Source of the DNA: Priapulus caudatus
Lineage: Eukaryota > Priapulida > Priapulimorpha > Priapulimorphida > Priapulidae
Reading direction: 5' to 3'
DNA: 30,407 nucleotides
Assembly (NCBI RefSeq): GCF_000485595.1
Contig: NW_014577252.1
Location: forward strand, 33,388-63,794
Part shown: piece after piece, positions 1 through 9,300 of the stretch
Position numbering within the stretch: the stretch's first letter is position 1
Layout of the letters: the number at the start of each line of letters is the position of its first letter
The notes under the pieces: model-generated
The model's database searches: none
What the model was told of the DNA's origin: nothing
What the model saw: only the letters and a program-made list of their open reading frames with translations
Translations under genes and position numbers: made by a program

Positions 1-1476
1 GAGGAGCAGAAAAACGCAACAATATAAGCTCTCTAGTCGTGACTGACTTCAGCAAAGCATTTGACCTGATATGTCACACAACACTTCTAAAAAAACTTTA
101 TAAATTAGGAGTCAGACCGTCACTACTACCGTGGATAAGTGATTTTCTCTCTATGAGGCAACAATGCGTCCGGTACAAAGGGTCTACCTCCACGTACCAG
201 GGATTAACATGTGGTGTTCCCCAGGGCACAAAGCTTGGCCCGCTACTGTTTTTGGTTATGATCAACGATGCTGCTGAAGGACTATTAGTTCAGAAATGGA
301 AATACGTCGACGATATGACACTACTGGAGACAAGGTCGATCCACGCTCCGTCATATCTAAACAACGTACTCGCATCTATCCAGTGCTGGGCCTTTTCAAA
401 TAAAATGAAACTTAACCCTGCAAAATGTAAAGTTATGCAGGTGTACTTTGGTAGAAATAGACTTCAAGATCCTGAACTTTTTTTAGAACACTTTCAATTG
501 GAAAATTCTACAACTTTAAAGATCCTGGGTGTATGGTTCCAGCACGACCTTAAATGGGCCATACACGTTCATGATTTGGTAGCAAGAGCCAGTAAAAAAA
601 TGTTCATGCTTCGTATACTAAAAAAATCTAGGCTTAGCTGTGAAGATCTCGTACAAATTTACTGTGGTTACGTCAGACCGATTCTGGAATATGCTGCACC
701 CGTCTGGCACCCGGGCCTTACCAAAGAGCTCTCACGTCTAATTGAATCTGTCCAAGTAAGGGCAGTGAAAATAATAATAGGTTATAATAATTGGAATAGG
801 TACGACATGTACGATGAGGTACTATCTCAGCTTCAGCTCCAAAGACTTGCGTTTCGTCGCGAGCAGCTTTGTGAAAAAGTGGCTTATCAGCTCAAAAGTT
901 GTAAACGATTACAGGATATTTGCCCTCCTTCAGCAATAAATGTGTCTAACCGCATAACACGGAATTCTAGTAAACTCCGGCTTGCAAAAGTCCCTCGTAC
1001 CAGCCGGTACTTCAATAGCCCTGTTCCGTACATGTGCAGGATGATTAACAAATTGTAAACAGGCACTGCATTTTTTACAATAGCATGGATAATTATAGTC
1101 TTTTGCTTGCGCCTCTTTATAAACATTTTGGTCTCTTTAAAATAACTCTCTGGATAACTTTCGGTTAGTGTGATATGTTTGATTCTATCATTGTGTCGCA
1201 TTTTAATTGTTAATTTTAACTATTTTTTGACTAAGGATCACGTTATTTTAAATTTAGTATAATATATTCTAAAGATGGTTTTTAGTTTAGTGATATAATT
1301 TTACGAACCAACATTTTAAGTGATATCTATGTCTTACCATGAGACATATATTATTGTAAATATTATCAATTTCAGTTTTATACTGCCTGATGATATCTTG
1401 TTTGCAAAATTTATTTTAATTGTAACGTTGTTAACACTAGTTTTGCAATAAACCTATTATCTATCTATCTATCTAC
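1..1476 (+). mobile_element. CR1/L2-group-like LINE, 3' portion with UTR and (TATC)n tail
   Basis: The element consists of the RT frame, a 3' UTR (1059-1457) and a terminal tetranucleotide repeat of CTAT units at about 1458-1476. An AATAAA lies at 1447-1452, directly before the tail. CR1/L2-group LINEs end in short tandem repeats instead of poly(A), and this copy fits that. The 5' end is cut by the window edge, so no target-site duplication can be checked. Similarity to non-repetitive flank starts to fail after about 1480. Confidence 0.8.
3..1058 (+). CDS. LINE reverse transcriptase (3' part of ORF2, 5' end outside window)
   Basis: This is the C-terminal part of a non-LTR retrotransposon polyprotein. 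The frame is open from base 3, so the true start lies upstream of the window and the GTG at 39 is not a real start. Reverse-transcriptase motifs appear in order: palm motif A (VTDFSKAFD), the GVPQGTKLGPLLF block, the catalytic YVDD box (usually F/YADD in this group), the KLNPAKCK segment, the thumb-like KILGVWFQHDLKW, and the YVRPILEYAAPVWHPGL block typical of CR1/L2/Jockey-group LINEs. The frame ends at TAA 1056-1058 with no frameshift or internal stop, so this copy is young or recently active. A 400-bp 3' UTR and a tetranucleotide tail follow. The clade assignment (CR1/L2-like) is from motif style only. Confidence 0.9.
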   Translation, partial: GAEKRNNISSLVVTDFSKAFDLICHTTLLKKLYKLGVRPSLLPWISDFLSMRQQCVRYKGSTSTYQGLTCGVPQGTKLGPLLFLVMINDAAEGLLVQKWKYVDDMTLLETRSIHAPSYLNNVLASIQCWAFSNKMKLNPAKCKVMQVYFGRNRLQDPELFLEHFQLENSTTLKILGVWFQHDLKWAIHVHDLVARASKKMFMLRILKKSRLSCEDLVQIYCGYVRPILEYAAPVWHPGLTKELSRLIESVQVRAVKIIIGYNNWNRYDMYDEVLSQLQLQRLAFRREQLCEKVAYQLKSCKRLQDICPPSAINVSNRITRNSSKLRLAKVPRTSRYFNSPVPYMCRMINKL

Positions 1477-1479
1477 CAT

Positions 1480-1796
1480 ACTACGTACACTACAGACAGT
1501 CGACAAACGTGCATAGGCCTACACTAGCTATTATAAAAAGCTGCGTTTGATAGCTAGAGTAGATGCAGTAAAATCGGTGAAATTTCTGAAATCTCACGAT
1601 GTAAACAAACTCAAGTCTATGAACATAATATGTGTTGCGTGCAATCCAATTCTGCCCAATCTACGAATCTGCCGACTGTGTGGCAGCCTCATTGAACTGT
1701 AGCACCTAAAACCCACGCTGATAAACCTGTCTGGTAAATCGGGATCCTCTTACCTCTTCTTCTTCCTTCTTTCTTTTTTTCTCTTTTTTTGAATCT
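1480..1796. other. Intergenic, no feature recognised
   Basis: This is about 300 bases between the LINE tail and a GC-rich repeat. It contains a pyrimidine-rich tract at 1751-1790. No convincing reading frame, RNA gene or terminal repeat was seen. Confidence 0.5.
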
Positions 1797-1800
1797 CAAG

Positions 1801-1960
1801 GGGGGATATTTGTACAGGCCATCCCCCCTCCTTCAAGAGCAGGGGTGATGCATCCCCCCATCTCCCCCGGGATTTACGCCCGTGTTAGTGACTGCGGAGC
1901 GCTGCACGGAGCGGAGCGGGGACGCGGGGTGCTCGAGGGGGGTGTCCCCCCTCGAGTTTG
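1801..1960. repeat. C/G-rich hairpin element, possible hAT-like terminus
   Basis: Two hairpins are visible. GGGGGGAT near 1801 pairs with ATCCCCCC near 1822. The CTCGAGGGGGG arm at 1932-1942 pairs perfectly with CCCCCCTCGAG at 1946-1956 across a 3-nt TGT loop. Between them a CAGGGGTG at about 1840 resembles the terminus of hAT-type DNA transposons. No target-site duplication was found, so the class is a guess. Confidence 0.35.
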
Positions 1961-2293
1961 AAAGAAAAATGAAAATAACGCCTAAAAATACCGCATTTCC
2001 TTGCACATTTTTCTGTATTATATCATATTTTACTTGTTGTTGTTTCATTAAAAATCATCATGATTTTGGCAGAAGAAAAATTTGTCATCATACATTCCTT
2101 GGGTACTCACATCATTTATTGGCTAATAAGGCCGACCAAAAAATTACCTTTGGTTCGGGTCACCCGCCCGCTCTTCACATTTCGGAGTGAAAAATGTGCG
2201 ACTGCGGTCACTTTTAGAGGGTTTAAAAAAAAAAATTCAAAGATACCGCCTGCCGAAAACAGGATAATAGGGCCCTTCTGTTCTCTCTCCCTC

Positions 2294-2521
<228 letters not shown>

Positions 2522-3059
2522 GATTTGATTTGGGTGCAGCTACTATCAGTCCTTCATTAACTGATCTACAACTCTTTGTACAGGTCTTTGTACTGTATCC
2601 ATCATACCTTTTCAATCGCCATTGTCACAGCTCTTACAATGCACGTCCTACTTTGTGGTGTAAGGGCGAGTAGGAGAATCAGATTCATTCCTGCAAGGGA
2701 ACGGATGGTGAGATCCACCTTCTGGTCATTGACCTTTCTCTCTTGGTGGTGCGACCTGGCTGATCTCCACACGCATGTTCATTTGCACATCTAATGGTGC
2801 TCCCAGGTCTGTCCGTGTGCTCGAATAGGCCTTCCGTCTGTCACAGGAGGTAGCTTCACCAAGACATCTACTAGCATGCGAGGTTCTTGCACCGAGTGCC
2901 GTGCACGGTGCTTTGATGTTCGGCCATGAAACGCGGCATCGCAGTCGTTGCTCGCTGTATATCTTCAGCAGCGTCTCTTGCTCCTGCTGCGAGCACCATG
3001 CGCGACCTGGTTACCCGACTGTGGGCGATACAGAGGCATCATGTCAATCCCCATTTAAT

Positions 3060-3430
3060 AGTTCAGTCTCTGCCTCTTAAAGCAAGTGTCATTGCACATG
3101 TACACACAGGAAAACTCAACCACACATTCTGCTTTTACGGTGACGTTTTATTCGTCTCAAATATATACGTGTATACGTCGTCACTCACAATACTCTGACC
3201 GTACCCTGCACGACTCGACTTAGAGTAACTCTGCTCCCTGTTCAACAACAACGCCGCTATCGCAACGCCGCTATTTATATCGTAATCAGTTCCCCATACG
3301 TGACCAGAAACACCTCGTATACACAGCACAGTCTCACAACAATGTGCGAACAAGCAAAAACAACCGGCCCACAACACGGCCCGCGCGCACAGCCACGTAC
3401 CATATGGAACAATCCCCACACAAAACGCCC
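3060..3430 (-). mobile_element. LTR-like segment, minus strand (candidate)
   Basis: Read on the minus strand there is a TATA-like TATAAATAG at 3279-3271. It is followed about 120 nt later by AATAAA at 3152-3147, the spacing expected of an LTR promoter and polyadenylation signal. I could not define TG/CA ends, a second LTR or a primer-binding site. No gag or pol frame was recognised in the adjoining 2600-3060. It could also be an ordinary promoter-like sequence by chance. Confidence 0.25.
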
Positions 3431-3779
3431 GGACCTTCGCGAAAAACTGCGACGTGAAGTTCTTGTTCTAGTTAGAATGTAGGCGCGTTAGTTAGCACAC
3501 TGAACTGCGTGAACAATTACAAGATCTTGCCCCTATCATGCTGCACATTCATAAATGCGTAGTAGCTCTGTAGTACATATAATTACACATTATGTATGTT
3601 ATGTAATAATATAATAATAGTACATGATATACCGTGCATCTAGTGTGGTGGAAAAATACACCAACTATTACTGGTAGATCATTTTGTATGTTTTGTCTTA
3701 ATTAATATTGTTACATGCAGCAGTATACCTCTAGTAAATGTATCGGCCAAATCACGTGTTACTATACTCAGGTTTCGCA

Positions 3780-3995
3780 GATTGAAAATGAAAGCGACTG
3801 AAATGATTGAATGAAATTGAAAATGAAATCAAAGATTGAAAATGGAATCGGGGTATAATGTTACATGGTTCGCACAGTCCTTGAAAAGTTCTTGAATTTG
3901 AGGGGAGTCCTTGAAAAGTACTTGAATTTAGTAAATGTTGATTTTGTGCTTGAAAAGTGCTTGAATTTCATGAAAATGTCCTTGAATTTTTAGAA
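3780..3995. repeat. Degenerate tandem repeats (ATTGAAAATGAAA and CTTGAAAAGTNCTTGAATTT)
   Basis: The first part (3780-3850) repeats ATTGAAAATG-like words. The second (3880-3995) repeats a roughly 30-40-bp unit built on CTTGAAAAGT and CTTGAATTT, with starts near 3881, 3909, 3949 and 3981. The copies have diverged and spacing varies. No coding potential was seen. Confidence 0.7.
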
Positions 3996-4164
3996 AAAAT
4001 CCTTGCCTGTAATAAAATGAAATTTTGTACCATCAATAATGTGCAAACCTCAATAAAAATGAGCTTAAAAAGCTATAGACACGATAGACAGTTAAATGAT
4101 GATCACAAATTACAGTAAGTCAGTAAAATCAGTCAGTAAATCAAGGTATGTTGTAGAAGTGACA

Positions 4165-4310
4165 GTGTTACGTCCGTCCGTCAACAGTTGGGCACAAATA
4201 TTAACCGCTTGACGTACGGTCACGATATTCAGGACGTAGGGGGGATCGTGAAAAGGACTCAGGATGACCAATTTGGGGGTCAAGGGTCAAAGGTCGAGAT
4301 ATGTCAACGG
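4165..4310. repeat. Dispersed CGTCCGTC-type repeat, degraded copy
   Basis: A short CGTCCGTCCGTC stretch is followed by unique-looking sequence and a run of GGTCAA words (GGGGGTCAAGGGTCAAAGGTC near 4273). A similar CGTC-led segment occurs in P450 intron 1 at 10591-10900. I infer that both belong to one dispersed family of invertebrate repeats; this was not verified by alignment. Confidence 0.4.
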
Positions 4311-4520
4311 AGAGGGAATATCATCTCCCTATGATATGCTTCCTGCATTTCACCATGCGGTCTTTCGTCTGTGGTAAAATTCTCTGTGGCAGCACACATT
4401 CATTCTTCTGAAATGGCAGCCATATCTTCCTTTGTCATGGCAAGCATCTCTTCAACAATGGCAGTGGGCATAAAGCTCCTCTCTATTCCTGATATTAAAT
4501 ATATACAAATATAGCACAAT

Positions 4521-4551
4521 TAATAGATATTTAGAATCACACGGTGACCAT
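4521..4551. repeat. Dispersed 31-bp motif, copy 1
   Basis: TAATAGATATTTAGAATC followed by a diverged tail ending CCAT. The same motif recurs at 4984-5014, with the first 18 bases identical. The two copies bracket the LINE fragment at 4582-4882, so they may be ends or flanks of one insertion. Confidence 0.5.
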
Positions 4552-4581
4552 CTCGAATCTTGGCATTAACCTATACTACTA

Positions 4582-4882
4582 CTACTCAGCGGACGCATCC
4601 GAGATTGAGTTCACAATGCCATGCCATGAATATTTGTCCATCATCTGTGTCTGCATGTCCGCTATGTCATGCTGGATATCTCTTGCAATGCAGTCAATTA
4701 ATGTAGTTCAGTGGCCGTCTTCTTCTGGTTGGGCAAGGCAGTCTCAAGCAGATCACATCAGATATGATTTGGTCTTTGACACGAAAACAGTGACCAGCAA
4801 AACGTGTTCTGCGACGAGCTACAATGGTAGAAATTGGTGGTATTAACCTGTGCCATATCCTAAAATATATGCATTTTATCAC
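4582..4882 (-). pseudogene. LINE ORF C-terminal fragment, frameshifted
   Basis: The minus strand encodes the C-terminal tail of a non-LTR retrotransposon polyprotein. The first part reads ARRRTRFAGHCFRVK, then CLRLPCPTRRRRPLNYI, the pattern seen after the RT domain in many LINEs. At about 4697 a 1- or 4-nt shift breaks the frame. The continuation in the next frame reads DCIARDIQHDIADM and later MMDKYSWHGIV, ending at TAG 4584-4582, which matches the usual RDTG...MQDR..W ending. The RT core is absent, so this is a 5'-truncated dead copy. It is unrelated in sequence and opposite in strand to the LINE at 1-1476. Confidence 0.7.
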
Positions 4883-4983
4883 TAAACAATTACACCAGAC
4901 ATTAGATTCTGCAAGTCAAAGAACTAATAAAAAGACACTTTATTCATGTTTTTATGTTAAATATTTACGAAGATTAGAACAAG

Positions 4984-5014
4984 TAATAGATATTTAGAAT
5001 CCTGCAGTGGCCAT
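4984..5014. repeat. Dispersed 31-bp motif, copy 2
   Basis: Second copy of the motif at 4521-4551, in direct orientation about 463 bp away. The first 18 bases are identical and roughly two-thirds of the remaining bases match. Confidence 0.5.
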
Positions 5015-5233
5015 TTTGTATTTCCCAATATTATGGGCGTTATGGAAGAAATTCAGCTTGCCACTATATGTGAAATCATTTAGTCTACCCTTAACATCAT
5101 ATATGCCAATTGTGGTGCTTTTACCACAAAAATTTTCAAATATCTGCCCCACCACTCCAAACCTGCTGCCAACTTACGGGGCAGCCATGGCCACCTTTCT
5201 CCCATTGCAACTCCCGATCATTGCCGATGTTGG

Positions 5234-5447
5234 TGTTGAGAATCTTGAAGTACTGAGTCCAAGATAGGATGCTTCTTTTGATTGAGATTTATTTGGTTGA
5301 TCAGCAGTGATACAAACAGTACAAGTAAGTCTAATCAAAGTGTCGAAGAGAGGGAAGTTAGCGAGAGCGTGCTGCTTATATACATAGTCACAGAACATTC
5401 TAGAAAGTAAACGTTAGGGTGATACTCCATTAGGAGTGTTCCCAACT
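5234..5447 (-). mobile_element. Short LTR (candidate), minus strand
   Basis: A roughly 214-bp segment read on the minus strand begins AGTTGGGAACA, close to a canonical TGTTG start, and ends TTCTCAACA, so the two ends form a short imperfect inverted repeat. Inside it TATATAAGC (5382-5374) and AATAAA (5293-5288) are about 85 nt apart, as expected for an LTR promoter and polyadenylation signal. A near-palindrome ACTCC-TAAT-GGAGT lies just inside the 5' end. No second LTR, clear primer-binding site or target duplication was found. Confidence 0.4.
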
Positions 5448-5696
5448 TTAATGTCAGTAATGGTCATAATGGATGGTCTGGATAATTATAGAACGTGTTT
5501 ACTCTATCTGGAAGATTTGAGAAGAGTGTAGTATTTCAACAGTTGGCTCTGTTACACAGGCGATCATGGGGTGCAATCTTCTACATGGTGGCAGCCTTCT
5601 TAGTGCTGACAGCCATATCTTTTTCATCGACTTCCCTCTAGGAGTCCAGCCCACTAGTATCCTCCTCCAGAATCTATTCCAGGAGCAACTTCTTTC

Positions 5697-5860
5697 TAGT
5701 GTGCGCATGTGTGTGTATGTGTGCCTGCGTGCGTGCGTGCGCATGTGTGTGTATGTGTGCGCGCGTGCGTGAGCGTTGTGTGTGCGCGGTTACGTGCGTG
5801 TGTGGGTCGTCCTGCTTACATGGGTGTGTGCGTGCAAGCCAGGCGTGCGCGCGCGTGTTC
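5697..5860. repeat. GT/GC-rich degenerate microsatellite
   Basis: Interrupted TGTG, TGCG and CGTG words over about 160 bp. It generates long frames on both strands that should be ignored. The flank to 6169 holds no gene that I can see and is the 3' flank of the P450 gene. Confidence 0.9.
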
Positions 5861-6101
5861 GCTTCAATTGCCGTCACGTTAACGTTGACAGCTGTTGGTG
5901 AGAAATCACTGTTGTGCGAACATACTCCATACCTGGTCTAAAATCCACGATGAATAATAACCCCTACATGTGCATAGGGTCACGATGCGAGCATGCGTGC
6001 TTAAAAATAGCGTACTAAAAATACGCAGGGTCCGTAATCGCGCCGTAATGTCAAATTGTATAAGAGCATCAAGCCATTTAGGATATATACTAATAGACCG
6101 C

Positions 6102-6107
6102 TTTAAT
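6102..6107 (-). terminator. Possible polyadenylation signal ATTAAA of the P450 gene
   Basis: ATTAAA on the minus strand, 62 nt past the P450 stop codon. This common variant hexamer is at a plausible distance, but no cleavage site can be read from sequence. Confidence 0.35.
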
Positions 6108-6169
6108 CAAAATCTACCTTATTTTTCGTGGTTTTCGTGCTGTGACGTTATATTCTATATTTGCTATCA

Positions 6170-6351
6170 TTATTCTCGTTGGACGAGACGAATCGTGTTA
6201 ATTTTTGGCATATACGTTATGCCGAAGATGCCTTCCATGCATGGCTCTGACATGCCCTCTGGTAGGTTGACATCGAAATTCTGTAGGATGCTGACGAAGA
6301 AGAGAAAGAGCTCCATCCGAGCCAGTGCTTCCCCCAAGCATACTCGTCGTC
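6170..6351 (-). CDS. P450 exon 7 (residues 450-509), haem-binding Cys
   Basis: Acceptor TTCCGCAG|GA at 6352/6351; stop TAA at 6172-6170. Encodes [18 protein letters not shown], completing the FxxGxRxCxGE signature, and ends NTIRLVQRE. Plus-frame and +1-frame ORFs over the same bases are shadows. Confidence 0.94.
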
Positions 6352-9300
6352 CTGCGGAATGTAATAAAAAGTTAATCTATATTCATATTTATCTTGCAAA
6401 GTAAATGGTAATTCCAGCCATGCATAATGATATAGGAGTATTGACCTCACAAGTTCACGCTATTCGAGTATAAGTGTACCTACATATTCATGTTATTGAT
6501 ATTGACGTCGTGTACCCAACGCTAACATTTATTTGAAATGAGTACGTCTGCCTTTGTTGGTCACACACCTGCATGCTATTATAGTTTGAATTTAAGAGGC
6601 TGTGAAACACGCATCATACGCGTCGCTAGCAATTCACGTTCTATACCCCCCCTCTTCACAACAATTATTCAATATGCGGTTGTTCTCCACCCTCTTATAG
6701 GCCTATCACACAGCGCGATACCGGATATTTGCCCCTTTTAGCTGTGCGCGGTCTAACCTAGGCGTGTATGTTTCTATATTACATTACTAACTTGTTTGTT
6801 GTATTCTCGCGCGCCACAGCATTTAACCGGCGCAACATTTTTTCCTCGAAGTTGCCGACACACCAGTTTACGGACCAGTTGTGTTCCACGTGACGTGAGT
6901 ATTTTAAATATGCCCATGACATTTAGTCCACTATAAGACGTGCGAAGTGCTACTTACTACAAGCGTAACGATTATCGATGCAATTAAAATAAGAAAATAT
7001 ATGTAAAATAACGACATTACATAACAGATGCCAGTCATTTTACCAGGAGTGAATAATAATTGATTATTCAGGAGTGAATAATCTATTATTATTCACTCTT
7101 GATTTTACGCGAAACTTCTTATGTATTCCGCGTACCAATGGAGAATGGAATAAGTGCGTCGTTCTTGATAACGCTTCCATTTTCGTCGAGGAACCGCTCT
7201 GGGGTGAACCTGCCGGGATGTGGGAAGTAGGTGGGGTCCGTCATGACGGCTGTGAGGTTAGATATAACGTGAGCATGCGCCGGTATCGTATAACCTCTAA
7301 ACACAACTTCCTCCGGCGTAGAATGGGGAATTCCAAGCGGTACGATGTCGCCTAATAAATAAATAAATAAATAACAAGCAATTAAATTTACATTTTATCC
7401 TTCGTTGATGGCTACAATGCCAGAGATTTAAACACTTACATGAAAGAATAACCCGTGTCTTGCGAATGGATATATTCATAATATTTTGTCAGTGGCTGCG
7501 ACTTGCTTTATGAATCGATCTAGCCGTCTTAGCTACAATAGGTCTCAACTGTAGTTAGTCAGTCATTCACTGTTCGCCGTCGTGTCACTGACAAAATAAA
7601 CGGCAAGTATAGCCGCATAAGAGTCGAGCCCTACTGCCCGCTCAGTCGCAACCAGAATTACGCGTGTATAAATTACAATTATAATTATATTGACGCAGAC
7701 GCTAGGCTGTATAGACGTTGAGATGTAGCCGCGTTGAATCATGGAAGCAATTCCTGTGTGACGGTTAACCACGTCATACCCAGACGTTGGATTTCCATGA
7801 TGGTCGCCTCCGTAAATGGCATCTTATTCTTGTCGGCCATCGTCGGTAGTCTGCCTCTGCCGATGACGTCATCGATTTCCGACTGAACTTTTTTACAGAC
7901 CATTGGATATTTTAGCATGAATAAGAGTCCCCATCGTAGAGTGGTAGACGTCGTCTCCGTCCCAGCCATGAAAAGGTCGGTCAGAATGAAAAGAAGCTCC
8001 TCGTCTACGTAGAATACAGAGACGTGTATCAATGAATCGCATCTGTGATAAAATTTCAATTTGATGACAGATTTCAGTGTTCAATAGTATTCTAGGAAAA
8101 TGCTGGCATTAATTTAAAGCTTTTATCAATTGGTTTTCATTAATTACTTATTGAATACGTCGGTGGTTTCGATTATCGTAAGAATCACATTTACGTGTTG
8201 AAAACAGCTTTATATGACGAAAGTTGTAATTTTACTATGGAAATTTAAAAATATGACGGGATACCGAGATCTACGTGAAATATGAGATTATGCGTATGCG
8301 GCGCGCTTGCTATTTTCACCTGTAAAAAAACAGCGACTCGCTCCTCGTTTGGCCTCTTGTTTGATCTCGGCCAGATAAGTGTCGGTGAAATCGCGTAGGT
8401 TATTTGAATCAAATGCCCCTACATGCTGTTCGATCTTTTGTTGAAGCAGACCAAATATGATCCTGTAATCGTCATATTCTAATTATGAACATCAAGAGTA
8501 AGATCAAAAGACATGATTTGTGTCTTCTGTTAACGTGGTAATATATCGCGTATGATGTATTTGGCGAATGCTCGTGTTTGTGCTTGTGTTTGTGTTGTGA
8601 GTCAAAACTCAAAGTCAGTGTTTTTAATCTGCTCCGTTATTTAATAACGGTCAAATAACGGTTGGCATTCCAGCCAGTTGAGGATTGATAAAGACGTTCC
8701 AACCATAGTGCAATAAATCGCCGGTGCTCGCCTTTCATTAGTGATCATCTCGTGGAACTGTCTTCTAAACGGCGGAAAGTGGCGCAACCACGGGAAGAAG
8801 TTCAGCGCCCCCTGGACAGCGTAGTTTTCGAACTCTGCGTCCATGACGTGAACGAGCGTCTTGAACTCTGCGTCGTCGTATTCGAATCGGCTGCCGAACA
8901 TAATACTGCAGATGACGTTGCAGACGCTTGTAGTCAGAAGTGTCTGCGTATAGGTGGAGTATGTGTATTAGCAGAGTACGACGGCTCTTGGCTGAGGTAA
9001 GGTAGTTGAAAAGAATAACGGGAGCATAACTCCTTAATCCATAAATTATGGATTAAGGATGTATGCTAGTTTAGTTATTCTTATTTTTAGGACTATAATG
9101 GCCATGGCCATATATACATTTTAAATTTGACAATAACATATTTTAGCATAGCTTATTGACGTAACATTGAATAGTGCACGTTAACGATCTTGTTATTACA
9201 CGGGCTAATGCTTTTCGGTTGCGTCTGGGATGACCTCAGTCTCCTCAGTATCACCTTCAGCGTTGTTAGGCTCAATTGAGGAGTTTCGGGTTCCAGACAC

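Noticed and set aside
7563-7772. 69-residue minus-strand ORF inside P450 intron 5
   Set aside because: Intronic by phase-consistent splicing from exon 5 to exon 6; no P450 or other motif.
8752-9000. 82-residue plus-strand ORF over P450 exon 3
   Set aside because: Antisense shadow of a well-supported exon.
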